From: Jiangella sp. DSM 45060
Lineage (GTDB): Bacteria > Actinomycetota > Actinomycetes > Jiangellales > Jiangellaceae
Assembly: GCF_900105175.1 (NCBI RefSeq)
Contig: NZ_LT629771.1
Span: 6,158,622-6,222,621 of the forward strand
DNA length: 64,000 nt
Reading direction: 5' to 3'
Made by a program: the position numbers and the translations under genes. The notes under the pieces were generated by a model. It was not told where the DNA came from, searched no databases, and worked only from the letters and a program-made list of their open reading frames with translations. This document shows positions 41,530 to 50,327 of the stretch, piece by piece (the first letter of the stretch is position 1; each line of letters begins with the position of its first letter).

Positions 41530-42321
41530 CTACGGTGTCGCGGCCCCGAGGCGGCGCAGCGCCTCGGCCCGCACGCCGTCGACGGCGTGCGGCGCGGCCA
41601 GCGGCTCGAGCACGCGGCCCAGCGCCCGGGCCGCCGCGAGGACGGCGGCGGGTTCGGCGGCAGACGGCAGCGTGGCGGCCAGCCCGGCCGGATCGGGGAG
41701 ATCGGCGTTCTGGACGCTCACCGCGCCGAACCCCGGGTAGTCGACGCCCAGCTCGGCGGCGTGCAGCCGCCAGACGTACGTGCGCACCTCGTGCAGCGAC
41801 TCGATGGCCCGCCAGACCCGGCCGCGGCCGGCGTGCTTGGCGACGTCGGCCAGCCCCCACCAGCCGAGGAACGCCCACTCGCGGCGCTGTTCGTCGCCGG
41901 CGTGCAGGGCGGGCGGGGTGAACGGCGCGGCCAGCCGGCCGGACCGGTCGAACACCGCCTGCGACCCCGCCGCCAGCCCGGGGCGGCTGTCGGCGGCCAT
42001 GACGACGAGGCTGAGCTGCCGGCCGTCGGCGTACTGGAGGACGAGGTGGTCGGCCGGCCGCTCCGGACTGCCGAGGTGCTGGATGAGCTCGTCGGCGACG
42101 ACGGCGTACCCGCGGGCCGCGGCCAGCGCGGCGTCGCGGCGGTCGTCGTACGTGGCGCCGTCGAGGAGCACGCCGAGCCCGGCGTCGACGTCGGACAGCG
42201 GGTCGCCCGCGCCGCGGCCGAGCGACCCGGCCAGCTCGACCCAGTCGCACCACGGCGTGCGCCGCGCCCACGACGTGAGCGCGTCGACGATCTCCCAGGG
42301 GCCCGCGGCGTCGGTCGTCAT
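41530..42321 (-). CDS. Nucleotidyltransferase-domain protein
   Basis: 263 residues. The polymerase-beta-type nucleotidyltransferase motif is LAGSLGRGAGDPLSDVDAGL near residues 30-49 (Gly-Ser followed by Asp-x-Asp). The C-terminal helical region (WWGLADVAKHAGRGRVWRAIESLHEVRTYVW pieces) resembles aminoglycoside-adenylyltransferase relatives. Substrate unknown. It sits between holB (4 bases upstream) and ricT (15 bases downstream), so it is expressed with replication genes; whether it is functionally tied to them is unclear. Confidence 0.83.
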   Translation of the reverse strand: MTTDAAGPWEIVDALTSWARRTPWCDWVELAGSLGRGAGDPLSDVDAGLGVLLDGATYDDRRDAALAAARGYAVVADELIQHLGSPERPADHLVLQYADGRQLSLVVMAADSRPGLAAGSQAVFDRSGRLAAPFTPPALHAGDEQRREWAFLGWWGLADVAKHAGRGRVWRAIESLHEVRTYVWRLHAAELGVDYPGFGAVSVQNADLPDPAGLAATLPSAAEPAAVLAAARALGRVLEPLAAPHAVDGVRAEALRRLGAATP

Positions 42322-42325
42322 CGGC

Positions 42326-43483
42326 TCAGCCTTCCCGCAGGGCCAGTGCCATTGCCTCGAGCTGCAGCAGCGGCAGCGCATTGGCCTGCAGCGCCTCGCG
42401 TGCCGCGACGACCGCCTCCATGCGGCGCAGCGTGGCCGACGCGCCGCCGGAGCGGGCCAGGCGGTCGATGGACGGGCGCATCTCCTCGTTGACCAGTTCG
42501 GTGCGCACACCCAGCTGCAGCATCATGACGTCGCGGTAGAGCGCGAGGACGTCGACCAGGGCGCGGTCGATGGAGTCGCGCTGGACCCGGGTGCGGCGCA
42601 GCTTCTGCTCGCGCTCGAGGTCTTTCACCGCGGCCTCGATGTTGCGCGGCTTGCGGCCGGTGGTGCCGGCGCCGAGCGCCTTGCGCAGCTCTTCGACCTC
42701 GCGTTCGTCGAGGGCGTCGCAGTGCTTCTCGGCGTCGGCCTTCGCTGCCGCGACGAGGTTGGCGGCGGCGTCGAGGCACTGGCGGATGTCGGCGAGGTCG
42801 AACGGCAGCCGCAGCACCTCGGCGCGGCGGGCACGGACCTCGGCGTCGGTGGCCAGCGCGCGGGCCCGGCCGACGTGGCCCTGCGAGGCGCGGGCGGCGA
42901 ACTCGGCCAGCTCCTGCTCGACGCCCGCGGTGGCGACGAGGTGCTGGGCGACGTCGGCGTACGGCGGGGTGCGCAGCAGCACGACCCGGCAGCGCGACCG
43001 GATGGTCGGCACGATGTCTTCGGCCGTGGGCGCGCACAGCATCCACACGGTGCGCTCGGGCGGCTCCTCGACCGACAGCAGCAGCGCGTCGGCGGCGTCC
43101 TCGCCGAGGCGGTCGGCGTCTTCGACGACGACGACCTGCCAGCGGCCGCGGGCCGGGCGCAGCGCCGCGCGCGGCACGAGGTCGCGGACCTGGGCGATGC
43201 GGATGTTCAGGCCCTGGGTGACCAGCGACGCGACGTCGGGATGGGTGCCGGCGCGCACGTCGGCGCACTCGGAGCACTGGCCGCAGCCGCCGTTGGGGCA
43301 CTGCAGCGCGGCCGCGAACGCCCGCGCGACGACCGAGCGGCCGGACCCGGGCGGGCCGGTGAACAGCCAGGCGTGCGTCATGGCGCCGCGCCGCCCGCCC
43401 TCGAGGTAGCCGGCGGCGTCGGCGACGGTGCGCTGCAGGGCGGGCACCACGGTCTGCCCGACGACGGAGTCCCAGACGGTCAC
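42326..43483 (-). CDS. holB: DNA polymerase III subunit delta'
   Basis: 385 residues. AAA+ clamp-loader fold: Walker A TGPPGSGRSVVARAF near 42, zinc-binding cluster CPNGGCGQCSEC near 68-79, Walker B VVVEDADRLGEDAADALL, and the SRC-type motif RSRCRVVLL. The C-terminal helical collar follows. GTG 43483 overlaps the tmk stop (GTGA). It loads the sliding clamp together with the delta and tau/gamma subunits. Confidence 0.95.
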   Translation of the reverse strand: MTVWDSVVGQTVVPALQRTVADAAGYLEGGRRGAMTHAWLFTGPPGSGRSVVARAFAAALQCPNGGCGQCSECADVRAGTHPDVASLVTQGLNIRIAQVRDLVPRAALRPARGRWQVVVVEDADRLGEDAADALLLSVEEPPERTVWMLCAPTAEDIVPTIRSRCRVVLLRTPPYADVAQHLVATAGVEQELAEFAARASQGHVGRARALATDAEVRARRAEVLRLPFDLADIRQCLDAAANLVAAAKADAEKHCDALDEREVEELRKALGAGTTGRKPRNIEAAVKDLEREQKLRRTRVQRDSIDRALVDVLALYRDVMMLQLGVRTELVNEEMRPSIDRLARSGGASATLRRMEAVVAAREALQANALPLLQLEAMALALREG

Positions 43484-44106
43484 GCGCGCATCACCTTCTC
43501 GACCGCGATGGCGACATCGACGGCGACCTCGTCGGGCGCCCGGCCGGCGTCGACGACGACGTAGCGGTGCGGCTCGGCGGCGGCCAGCTCGAGGAACGCC
43601 CGGCGGACCCGCTCGTGCACGTGGTCGGGCTCGCGCTCGATGCGGTCGACGTAGCCCTGCCGGCGCACCCGCTCGGCCCGCGCGGCTTCGTCGAGGTCGA
43701 GGACGACGGTGAGGTGGGGCAGCAGGCCCTGCGTGGCGAACCGGGAGATGGCGGCGATCTGCTCGCGGCCCAGCCCGCGGCCCTCGCCCTGGTACGTGAT
43801 GGAGGAGTCGACGTAGCGGTCGACCAGCACGACGGCGCCGCGCTCGAGCGCCGGCCGCACGACGTGCGCGACGTGGTCGGCGCGGTCGGCCGCGAACAGC
43901 AGCGCCTCGGCCCGTGGGTCGAGCTCACCGCCGTCGAGCACGATGGCGCGCACCTGCGGACCGATGCGGGAGTCGCCGGGCTCGCGGGTGACGACGACGT
44001 CGCGGCCCTGCGCGCGCAGATGGTCTGCCAGCAGCGCCTGCTGGGTGGTCTTGCCGACGCCGTCGCCGCCCTCGAAGGCGACGAACAGCCCTCGCGGTCC
44101 GGTCAC
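43480..44106 (-). CDS. tmk: Thymidylate kinase
   Basis: 208 residues. P-loop EGGDGVGKTTQ (near 13-22), TREPGDS, the DR-Y motif VLVDRYVDSSITYQGEGRGL and lid-region residues in RRQGYVDRIE. It phosphorylates dTMP to dTDP. GTG start at 44106. First gene of the tmk - holB - nucleotidyltransferase - ricT - peptidase string, in which several start and stop codons overlap. Confidence 0.96.
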   Translation of the reverse strand: MTGPRGLFVAFEGGDGVGKTTQQALLADHLRAQGRDVVVTREPGDSRIGPQVRAIVLDGGELDPRAEALLFAADRADHVAHVVRPALERGAVVLVDRYVDSSITYQGEGRGLGREQIAAISRFATQGLLPHLTVVLDLDEAARAERVRRQGYVDRIEREPDHVHERVRRAFLELAAAEPHRYVVVDAGRAPDEVAVDVAIAVEKVMRA

Positions 44107-44192
44107 GCCGTCAGCCTAGTGAATGGCACCGACAACGCGGGCGGACGCCCCGAGACTGGGGATACCCCCACCACCGTCCCTGACCCGGACCC

Positions 44193-44218
44193 TGAGAACT
44201 CCCTGAGTTCGGTTCTCA
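44193..44218. repeat. Inverted repeat upstream of dedA
   Basis: TGAGAAC-N12-GTTCTCA, with a nested GAACT-CCCTG-AGTTC inside. It lies in the 143-base divergent region between tmk and dedA and could be an operator or a leader hairpin. Confidence 0.4.
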
Positions 44219-44258
44219 ACCGTTGCCCCGGCACCGGTAGGAACCCAGTGTGGAGTCC

Positions 44259-44924
44259 ATGGACCTGCTGTCGTTCGTGGCCGTACCCGCGCTCGCCTAC
44301 CTCGTCATGGCGGCGCTCGTGGCGGTCGACGCGGTCGTGCCGGCCGTGCCGGGTGAGGTCGCGGTCATCTCCGCCGGCGCGCTCGCCGCGGCCGGTCACC
44401 TGAACGTCGGCTGGGCCATCGCCGCCGCCACGCTCGGCGCGCTGACGGGCGACCTCGCGGTGCACGGCATGAGCCGGCGCGCGCTGCCCGGTGTGCTGGA
44501 ACGGTTCGGCGCCGGCCGGCGGCTCAAGGCGAAGATCGCCCAGGCCCATGAGCGCATGGGATCGACCAGCGCGGCGGCCATCATCGCGGCCCGGTTCATC
44601 CCGCTCGGCCGCACGACGATGTCGGCGGCGGCGGGCGTGGCCGGCATGGGACCGCGGCGGTTCGGCGTCATCGCGTTCGCCGCGGGACTGCTGTGGTCCA
44701 GCTGGGCGGTCGGGCTCGGCTACGTCACCGGCTCCGTCACCGACGCGCCGCTGTGGCTGCAGGTGGCCATCGGCGCAGCGGTCGGTGTGCTGGTGGGCGT
44801 GTGGGCCGGCGCCGCGCACACCATCGTCCGCACCCGCCGCCGCATGAGCGAGCGGGCCCGCGCCGCCGAGGCCACCGAGTGCGACGAGCCGTCGCCGTCA
44901 CGGACCCCCGAGCTGGTGGCGTGA
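44259..44924 (+). CDS. DedA-family membrane protein
   Basis: 221 residues from ATG 44259 (GTG 44250 is possible). The VTT/SNARE-associated domain is recognisable: PAVPGEVAVISAGALAAAGHLNV pieces, GALTGDLAVHGMSRR, RFIPLGRTTMSAAAGVAGM and FAAGLLWSSWAVGLGYVTG. About five hydrophobic spans, cytosolic Arg-rich tail. DedA proteins are linked to lipid-carrier flipping and membrane homeostasis. The stop lies 2 bases from the stop of the convergent serpin gene. Confidence 0.92.
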   Translation: MDLLSFVAVPALAYLVMAALVAVDAVVPAVPGEVAVISAGALAAAGHLNVGWAIAAATLGALTGDLAVHGMSRRALPGVLERFGAGRRLKAKIAQAHERMGSTSAAAIIAARFIPLGRTTMSAAAGVAGMGPRRFGVIAFAAGLLWSSWAVGLGYVTGSVTDAPLWLQVAIGAAVGVLVGVWAGAAHTIVRTRRRMSERARAAEATECDEPSPSRTPELVA

Positions 44925-44926
44925 GC

Positions 44927-46147
44927 TCACCGCGCTGACGGCGGCGGCAGGCGGTCGCGCATGGCGCGGGGCCGCTCGGCCTTCGGCGCGTCCGACCAGT
45001 CCTCCGGCGCGTCGACCCAGCCGGCGAAGAGCACCAGCCCGCTCTCGCGGTGCACGGCGAGGAAGCCGAACGGACGGTCGTAGCTGACGGCCAGCGCCTG
45101 GGCCCGGTGCACCGGCATGGACACCGCGCGCAGCCCGATGGCGGTGACGGCGGCCGCCTCGAAGCCGGTGGCGCTGAAGATCGCGACGGCGGCCTGGCGG
45201 GCTTGGTCGACGCGCAGCGGCACCGGCCCGATGGCCGGGAAGTGGTCGCGGTCGCCGGAGCTGACCGCGCGCAGCCCGAACACGTCGGCCTGTTCGAGCA
45301 GGTCGTGCAGTGAGCGGACGGTGAACCGGGCGGTCTTGAGCACGAGGCCGGGACGCTGCGCGGACACCGTCGACACCCCGGGCCAGCGCTCGACGTCGCC
45401 CGACTCGAGCAGCGCCGCGCCGCCGGTCACCGCGGCATCGCCGGCCAGCAGCGCGACCGCGGCCGCGAGCACGTCGCCGGAGGCCCGGCCGTCCTCGCCG
45501 AGCACCAGGTGGACGTCGAGGCCGTTGTCGCCGGCCACCCGGGTGAGCGTCAGCGGGCCGGCCGCGGAGTCGGCGACGCGCACGTCGTCGGCGTCGGGCG
45601 TGGTGCGCGCGAGCCCGGCCAGCCGGCGGCCGGCCCAGGCGCCCTCGGACACCTGCCACGACTCGTCGGAGAACTTGCGCTGCCAGGTGGTGCGCAGCGC
45701 GAGCGCCGTGGCGAGGGTCAGCATGAGCTCCGGCCCGGCCTGGACGGGGAACCGCTCGATGAGCCCGTGGGTGCGCTCGCTCGCCCACGCGTCGAGGACC
45801 GGTTGGTCGACGCCGGCCTCGCCGGTCAGCTCGCCGAACGTGCCGGACGGCAGGGTGTCGCGCCACTCCGGGCGGACCCGTGCCGCCTGCTGCGCCCACA
45901 GTCCGAGGGCGGCGTCGACGCCGTCGAGGTCGGCCAGCGCCTTCAGCACGTCGCGCGCGGCGTCCATGGACTCGTCGGCGGACAGCCCCACCGCGTCAGC
46001 CAGCTCCGCCCGCCCGGGCTCGTCGGCCGACGCCGCGAGGACGGCGAGCAGCGGCCACAGCCCGGCGCCGGACAGGACGCCGGCGCCCTGGGTGCGCCGC
46101 AACCAGGCGGCGGTGAGGTGGTTGACCTCGGTGGCGTGCAGGCTCAT
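44927..46147 (-). CDS. Serpin-family protein
   Basis: 406 residues. The C-terminal serpin signature is recognisable: hinge-like TGFEAAAVTAIG (normally GTEAAAAT), a short reactive-centre loop, then SYDRPFGFLAVHRESGLVLFAGWVDAPE (family pattern F-x-F-x-I-x-H-x(4)-I-L-F-x-G-x-V). The N-terminal part gives SGAGLWPLLAVLAASADEPGRAEL. No signal peptide, so it would be cytosolic, unlike most protease-inhibiting serpins. The hinge small-residue run is kept, consistent with an inhibitory or chaperone-like role. Target unknown. Confidence 0.83.
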   Translation of the reverse strand: MSLHATEVNHLTAAWLRRTQGAGVLSGAGLWPLLAVLAASADEPGRAELADAVGLSADESMDAARDVLKALADLDGVDAALGLWAQQAARVRPEWRDTLPSGTFGELTGEAGVDQPVLDAWASERTHGLIERFPVQAGPELMLTLATALALRTTWQRKFSDESWQVSEGAWAGRRLAGLARTTPDADDVRVADSAAGPLTLTRVAGDNGLDVHLVLGEDGRASGDVLAAAVALLAGDAAVTGGAALLESGDVERWPGVSTVSAQRPGLVLKTARFTVRSLHDLLEQADVFGLRAVSSGDRDHFPAIGPVPLRVDQARQAAVAIFSATGFEAAAVTAIGLRAVSMPVHRAQALAVSYDRPFGFLAVHRESGLVLFAGWVDAPEDWSDAPKAERPRAMRDRLPPPSAR

Positions 46148-46157
46148 GCCACCGAGC

Positions 46158-47903
46158 CTAGCCGGGCTCCGGCACCTTGGTGAGGACGTCGACGAGCACC
46201 GGGACCCGCTGCTCCACGACGGTCGCGACCGCGGCGTCGAGCACCTCCGGCAGCTCCGCCGCCGTCCGGACCGGGCCGAACGCCGTCACCCCCATCGACC
46301 GCGCCATGTCGGCGAAGTCGATGGCCGGCTCGTCGATGGCCGTGCCGACGCCGGCCTTGGACGGGTCGCGGTTCCGGTCGCGGGCGATGCGGTCGGCGTG
46401 CATCACCGAGTTGTTGAACGCCCGGTTGTTGTCCATGACGACGAGCATCGGGACCCGGTGGTGCGCGGCGGTCCACAGCGCGCCCGGCGTCATCATGAAG
46501 TCGCCGTCGGACTGGACGTCGACGACCAGCCGGCCGGTGTCGCGGTGCGCCAGGCCGGCGCCGATGGCCGCGCCGATGCCGTAGCCCAGCCCGGCGCCGC
46601 CGGAGCTGCCGAGGTAGTCGTCGACGGTGTTCAGGTCCCAGAGCCGGTGCAGGTAGCCGTACGCGCTCCCGTTCGCGATGACGGGGTCCGTGCCGGCCGT
46701 GGCGCGCAGCAGCTCGCGCGCCAGCCACGCCGGGTGCACCGGGCCCGGGCCGTCCTGGGCGGCGGCGAACGCGGCCCACCGCTCCCGCGCCGCCCCGGTC
46801 AGCTCGGCCAGCCGCTTGGCGCGGTCGCGTGCCGCGGCCGCCAGCTCGGGCTCCCGCTCGACCAGCGCGCGCACCGCGGAGCGAAGCGCCAGCGCCGTGG
46901 CCGACGACGACGCGGGCAGCGCCAGCCGGCAGTGCTGAAGTCGTTGCAGGTCCGCCGCCCACGCCTTGGCGCCGAACTGCGCGGTGCCGGCGAGCGCGAC
47001 GGTGGCGTCGGGACGCGCCCGGAACCCGTGCAGGGCGGCGAGGTCGCGCACCTCCAGGGCCACGACGACGTCGGCCTCGGGCAGCTGCGCGGCCAGCCCG
47101 GTGGCGTTGTGCGGGTGCGCCGACGGGAAGCCGAGCGCGGGCCGGCCGTAGTCGCGCGACGGCTCCAGCACGGCCGCGCCGGTCAGCTCGGCCACCTCGA
47201 CCAGCGCGTCGAGCGCCGGCTGCGACCGGTCCACCGTCTCGACCGCGATGACCGGCGCCTCGGCCTCCAGCAGCCAGCGCGCCAGTTGCTCGACGGCGGC
47301 GGGGTCGGGCGCGACGAGGCCCGGCGCGGCGTAGTCGGCGACCGGCCGGTACGCGAACCCGTCCGGCAGCCGCTGCTCCTGCACGTCGGAGTCGAAGCAG
47401 ACGTACACCGGCCCGGGCGGCGCCCCGGTGGCCAGCTGGTAGGCGCGCACCAGCGACTCGGGCACCGCCTCGATCGAGGCTGGCTGGTCGTCCCAGCGGG
47501 TGTAGTCGCGCACCTGGGTGGCCTGGACGTTCGCCGTGTGGATCCAGTCGATCCACGGCCGCCGCCGTGCGGCGTCGACCGGTCCCGTGCCGCCGAGCAC
47601 CAGCACGGGCGCGCGGTCGCACCACGCGTTGTAGATGGCCATGGTGGCGTGCTGCAGGCCGACGACGTCGTGGACGGCGGCGGCCATCGGCCGACCGGCC
47701 GCCTTCGCGTAGCCGTGCGCGATGGCGACCGAGATCTCCTCGTGCGTGCACTCGATGATCTCCGGGACGCCGGCCCGGTAGTTGACCAGCGAGTCGTGGA
47801 TGCCACGGAAGGTGGCGCCCGGATTGCAGGCCACGAACTCGATGCCCAGCTCGTCGAGCAGGTCGACGATGACGTCAGAGCCGTACTCCGGCCGAGACTG
47901 CAT
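46158..47903 (-). CDS. Thiamine diphosphate-dependent decarboxylase-like enzyme
   Basis: 581 residues from ATG 47903. N-terminal domain with catalytic Glu in CTHEEISVAIAHGYAKA (about 55), central domain (about 200-345) and C-terminal domain with DVQSDGDFMMTPGALWTAA and VVMDNNRAFNN; the usual GDG is SDG here, with the closing Asn-Asn intact. Family members decarboxylate 2-oxo acids or act as carboligases. It follows the aldehyde dehydrogenase gene by 17 bases, an order suggesting 2-oxo acid to aldehyde to acid (as in benzoylformate breakdown). Not a close copy of the TPP enzyme at 6986-8629. Confidence 0.87.
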   Translation of the reverse strand: MQSRPEYGSDVIVDLLDELGIEFVACNPGATFRGIHDSLVNYRAGVPEIIECTHEEISVAIAHGYAKAAGRPMAAAVHDVVGLQHATMAIYNAWCDRAPVLVLGGTGPVDAARRRPWIDWIHTANVQATQVRDYTRWDDQPASIEAVPESLVRAYQLATGAPPGPVYVCFDSDVQEQRLPDGFAYRPVADYAAPGLVAPDPAAVEQLARWLLEAEAPVIAVETVDRSQPALDALVEVAELTGAAVLEPSRDYGRPALGFPSAHPHNATGLAAQLPEADVVVALEVRDLAALHGFRARPDATVALAGTAQFGAKAWAADLQRLQHCRLALPASSSATALALRSAVRALVEREPELAAAARDRAKRLAELTGAARERWAAFAAAQDGPGPVHPAWLARELLRATAGTDPVIANGSAYGYLHRLWDLNTVDDYLGSSGGAGLGYGIGAAIGAGLAHRDTGRLVVDVQSDGDFMMTPGALWTAAHHRVPMLVVMDNNRAFNNSVMHADRIARDRNRDPSKAGVGTAIDEPAIDFADMARSMGVTAFGPVRTAAELPEVLDAAVATVVEQRVPVLVDVLTKVPEPG

Positions 47904-47920
47904 GATCCCTCCCGGACCGG

Positions 47921-49390
47921 TCAGCGAAGCACGAGGTTGTAGGTCTTGACCTGGGTGTAGCCGAGCAGTTCCTCCATCGACTCCTCGCGCCCGACGCCGG
48001 ACTCCTTGACCCCGCCGAACGGCATGCCGATGAAGTGGGTGGAGGTGTCGTTGACCCACACGTAGCCGGCCCGCATCGCACGGGCCATCCGGTGGGCGCG
48101 GTCGAAGTCGCGCGTGTACACGCTGGCGGTCAGGCCGAAGTCGACGCCGTTGGCGACGTCGACGGCCTCCTGCTCGGTGCGGAACGTCAGGACGGAGATC
48201 ACCGGCCCGAAGATCTCGGTGCCGGCCACCCGCATGCCCGGCTCGACGCCGTCGAGCAGCGTCGCGGGGTAATAGTGGCCGCCGCCGGCAGGGGCGTCGC
48301 CGCCGCACACCAGCCGGGCGCCCTCGTCGAGCGCCGTCCGCACGTGCGCGGCGACGCGGTCGCGGTGGGCGGCCGAGATGAGCGGGCCCATGGTGACGCC
48401 GTCGTCGAACGGGGCGCCCACGACGACCTTCTCCAGCCGCTGGCGCAGCCTGTCGACGAGGTCCGCGGCGAGGTCGGCGTGCACCAGGACGCGCGACGTG
48501 GAACCGCAGGACTGGCCGGCGAAGGCGAAGTTCATGCCCTTGACGGCGCCCTCGACGACGGCGTCGAGGTCGGCGTCGGGGAAGACGACGAGGGCGTTCT
48601 TGCCGCCGAGCTCCAGCGAGACGTCCTTGACGCCCGACTCGGCCGCGGCCCGCTGGATGGCCCGGCCGGTCTGCGGACTCCCGGTGAAGGCGATGCGCCG
48701 CACGGCCGGATGGCGCACCAGCGCGTCGCCGGTCTCGACGCCGCTGCCGCTGACGACGGAGAACACGCCGGCGGGGACGTGCTCGGCCCACAGCTCGCCC
48801 AGCCGCAGCGCGGACAGCGGCGTGAGGTCGGACGGCTTGAGCACGACGGTGTTGCCGGCCACCAGCGGCGCGGCGATCTTGGAGGCGCCGAACATGCCGG
48901 GGTGGTTGTAGGCGATGATCCGCGCGACCACGCCGAACGGCACCCGCTCGGTGAAGTGGACGTTGCCGGTGCTGGACGGGATCGTCTCACCGCGCAGGTG
49001 CAGCGCCCAGTCGGCGAACATCCGCATGCGGTCGCCGGCGGTGCCGATGTCCTTGCGCATCATCCACAGCGGGAAGCCGCCGTCGAGGGAGTCGAGCCGG
49101 GCGATCTCCTCGACGTGCTGGTCGAGGACGTCGGCCAGCCGCCGGACGACGGCGGCCCGCTCGCGCACGTCGGTGCCGGCCCAGCCGGCCGCGGCGTCGT
49201 CGGCGGCCTGGACCGTGGCCGCGACGTCGGCCGCACCGGCGTCGGGCACCCGGGCGAGCGGCCCGCCCGTCGCGGGGTTCTCGACGTCGTACCGCGCGTC
49301 GCCGGCCGCCGGCGTCAACCGGCCGCCGCTCAGCAGCCGCCAGTCGTGCGCGGAGGGGTCGTCGAGCACCTGTCCGTCTGCCTGACTCAC
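47921..49390 (-). CDS. Aldehyde dehydrogenase (NAD(P)-dependent)
   Basis: 489 residues from GTG 49390. NAD-binding and catalytic elements: AYNHPGMFGASKIAAPLVAGNTVVLKPSDLTPL pieces (NTVVLKPSD), FTGSPQTGR, catalytic Glu in LELGGKN (about 260), catalytic Cys in GQSCGSTSRVL (about 293) and EIFGPVISVL. It oxidises an aldehyde to the acid. First gene of a two-gene unit with the TPP enzyme. The upstream region carries the CTGTAT element shared with the other units of this island. Confidence 0.94.
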   Translation of the reverse strand: MSQADGQVLDDPSAHDWRLLSGGRLTPAAGDARYDVENPATGGPLARVPDAGAADVAATVQAADDAAAGWAGTDVRERAAVVRRLADVLDQHVEEIARLDSLDGGFPLWMMRKDIGTAGDRMRMFADWALHLRGETIPSSTGNVHFTERVPFGVVARIIAYNHPGMFGASKIAAPLVAGNTVVLKPSDLTPLSALRLGELWAEHVPAGVFSVVSGSGVETGDALVRHPAVRRIAFTGSPQTGRAIQRAAAESGVKDVSLELGGKNALVVFPDADLDAVVEGAVKGMNFAFAGQSCGSTSRVLVHADLAADLVDRLRQRLEKVVVGAPFDDGVTMGPLISAAHRDRVAAHVRTALDEGARLVCGGDAPAGGGHYYPATLLDGVEPGMRVAGTEIFGPVISVLTFRTEQEAVDVANGVDFGLTASVYTRDFDRAHRMARAMRAGYVWVNDTSTHFIGMPFGGVKESGVGREESMEELLGYTQVKTYNLVLR

Positions 49391-49416
49391 TCGCAGCCTC
49401 CCTGATCGCTCGAATT

Positions 49417-49437
49417 AGATTCAAAATACAGTGTCTA
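49417..49437 (-). promoter_or_regulatory. Shared CTGTAT operator-like element, upstream of aldehyde dehydrogenase
   Basis: Minus strand TAGACACTGTATTTTGAATC, 27-47 bases before the GTG start. CTGTAT (49431-49426) with preceding TAGACnC is nearly identical to the element upstream of the hydrolase gene near 63400. Confidence 0.5.
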
Positions 49438-49457
49438 CTTCGCCTGTGGAAGGGGTG

Positions 49458-50327
49458 TCACACCAGCAGCAGCCCGGCCACGCCTCCGGCGATGAGGACG
49501 GCGCCGACGGCCGTGCGGGGACGGACCCGCTCCCGGTTGGCGAACAGCAGCACGCTGACCGGGATCACCACCATCGGCGTGGCGGCGGAGATCGCGACCG
49601 CCACCGACACCGGGAGGTACGCCGTCGACGCGATCACCGAGGCCTGCCCGCCGATCGTGAGCGCGCCGCTGAGCAGCCACAGCGCCAGGCCGCGGCGCGG
49701 CCGTCGCGGCCCGGCCACGGCCGACCAGGCCGGGCGATGCAGCGCCGCGTAGACCACGGTCGCGGCGACGGCGCCGGCCAGCGCGCCGAGCAGCGGCTCG
49801 GACCAGCGGTCCAGTGCGTCGCCGCGGATGATGTTCCCCACCGCGTACGCCGCCGCCGAGAACAGCCCCACGCCGATCTCCCGCCACGGCACGACGCCGC
49901 CGGCCAGCCGGCCGCTGGCGAGGTAGAGGCCGAGCATGACGCCGCCCATGCAGGCCAGCTCGACCGGCCCGAGCCGCTCGCCGAGCAGCAGCCAGCCGAG
50001 CACCAGCGCGAACGCCGGGCTGCTGTTCTGGATGGTGCTGGCCCGCGACGGCCCGATCGTCTCGACGGTGCGGAAGTACCCGCGGCGGCCGAGATAGCTG
50101 GCGAAGATCCCGGAGACGGCGAACATCCCTAGCGCGAACGGGTCGACCCGCAGCGGTTCGGCGCGCACCGCCAGGTGCCCGACCACCAGGACCGCGCCGA
50201 CCACGACGTTCGCCACCAGCGCCACGAGGAAGCCGGTCCGCTGTCCCATGTGCGCGGCGGCGGCCCGCACGACGAAGGCGTTGCCGGCGAACAACAGCAG
50301 CGCCAGCACCGCCAGCAGGTCACCCAT
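49458..50327 (-). CDS. EamA-family (DMT superfamily) transporter
   Basis: 289 residues with ten hydrophobic spans in two five-helix EamA repeats (about 1-140 and 150-289). Typical pieces: SSPAFALVLGWLLLGERLGPVE near the end of repeat one and SAATPMVVIPVSVLLFANRERVRPR in repeat two. Such carriers export amino acids or small metabolites. Start ATG 50327 overlaps the stop of the MFS gene by 8 bases; last gene of the importer unit. Confidence 0.9.
   Translation of the reverse strand: MGDLLAVLALLLFAGNAFVVRAAAAHMGQRTGFLVALVANVVVGAVLVVGHLAVRAEPLRVDPFALGMFAVSGIFASYLGRRGYFRTVETIGPSRASTIQNSSPAFALVLGWLLLGERLGPVELACMGGVMLGLYLASGRLAGGVVPWREIGVGLFSAAAYAVGNIIRGDALDRWSEPLLGALAGAVAATVVYAALHRPAWSAVAGPRRPRRGLALWLLSGALTIGGQASVIASTAYLPVSVAVAISAATPMVVIPVSVLLFANRERVRPRTAVGAVLIAGGVAGLLLV

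Noticed and set aside
45117-47942. 941-codon plus-strand open frame across the serpin and TPP genes
   Set aside because: Crosses two real minus-strand genes and their intergenic gap; biased translation without motifs.
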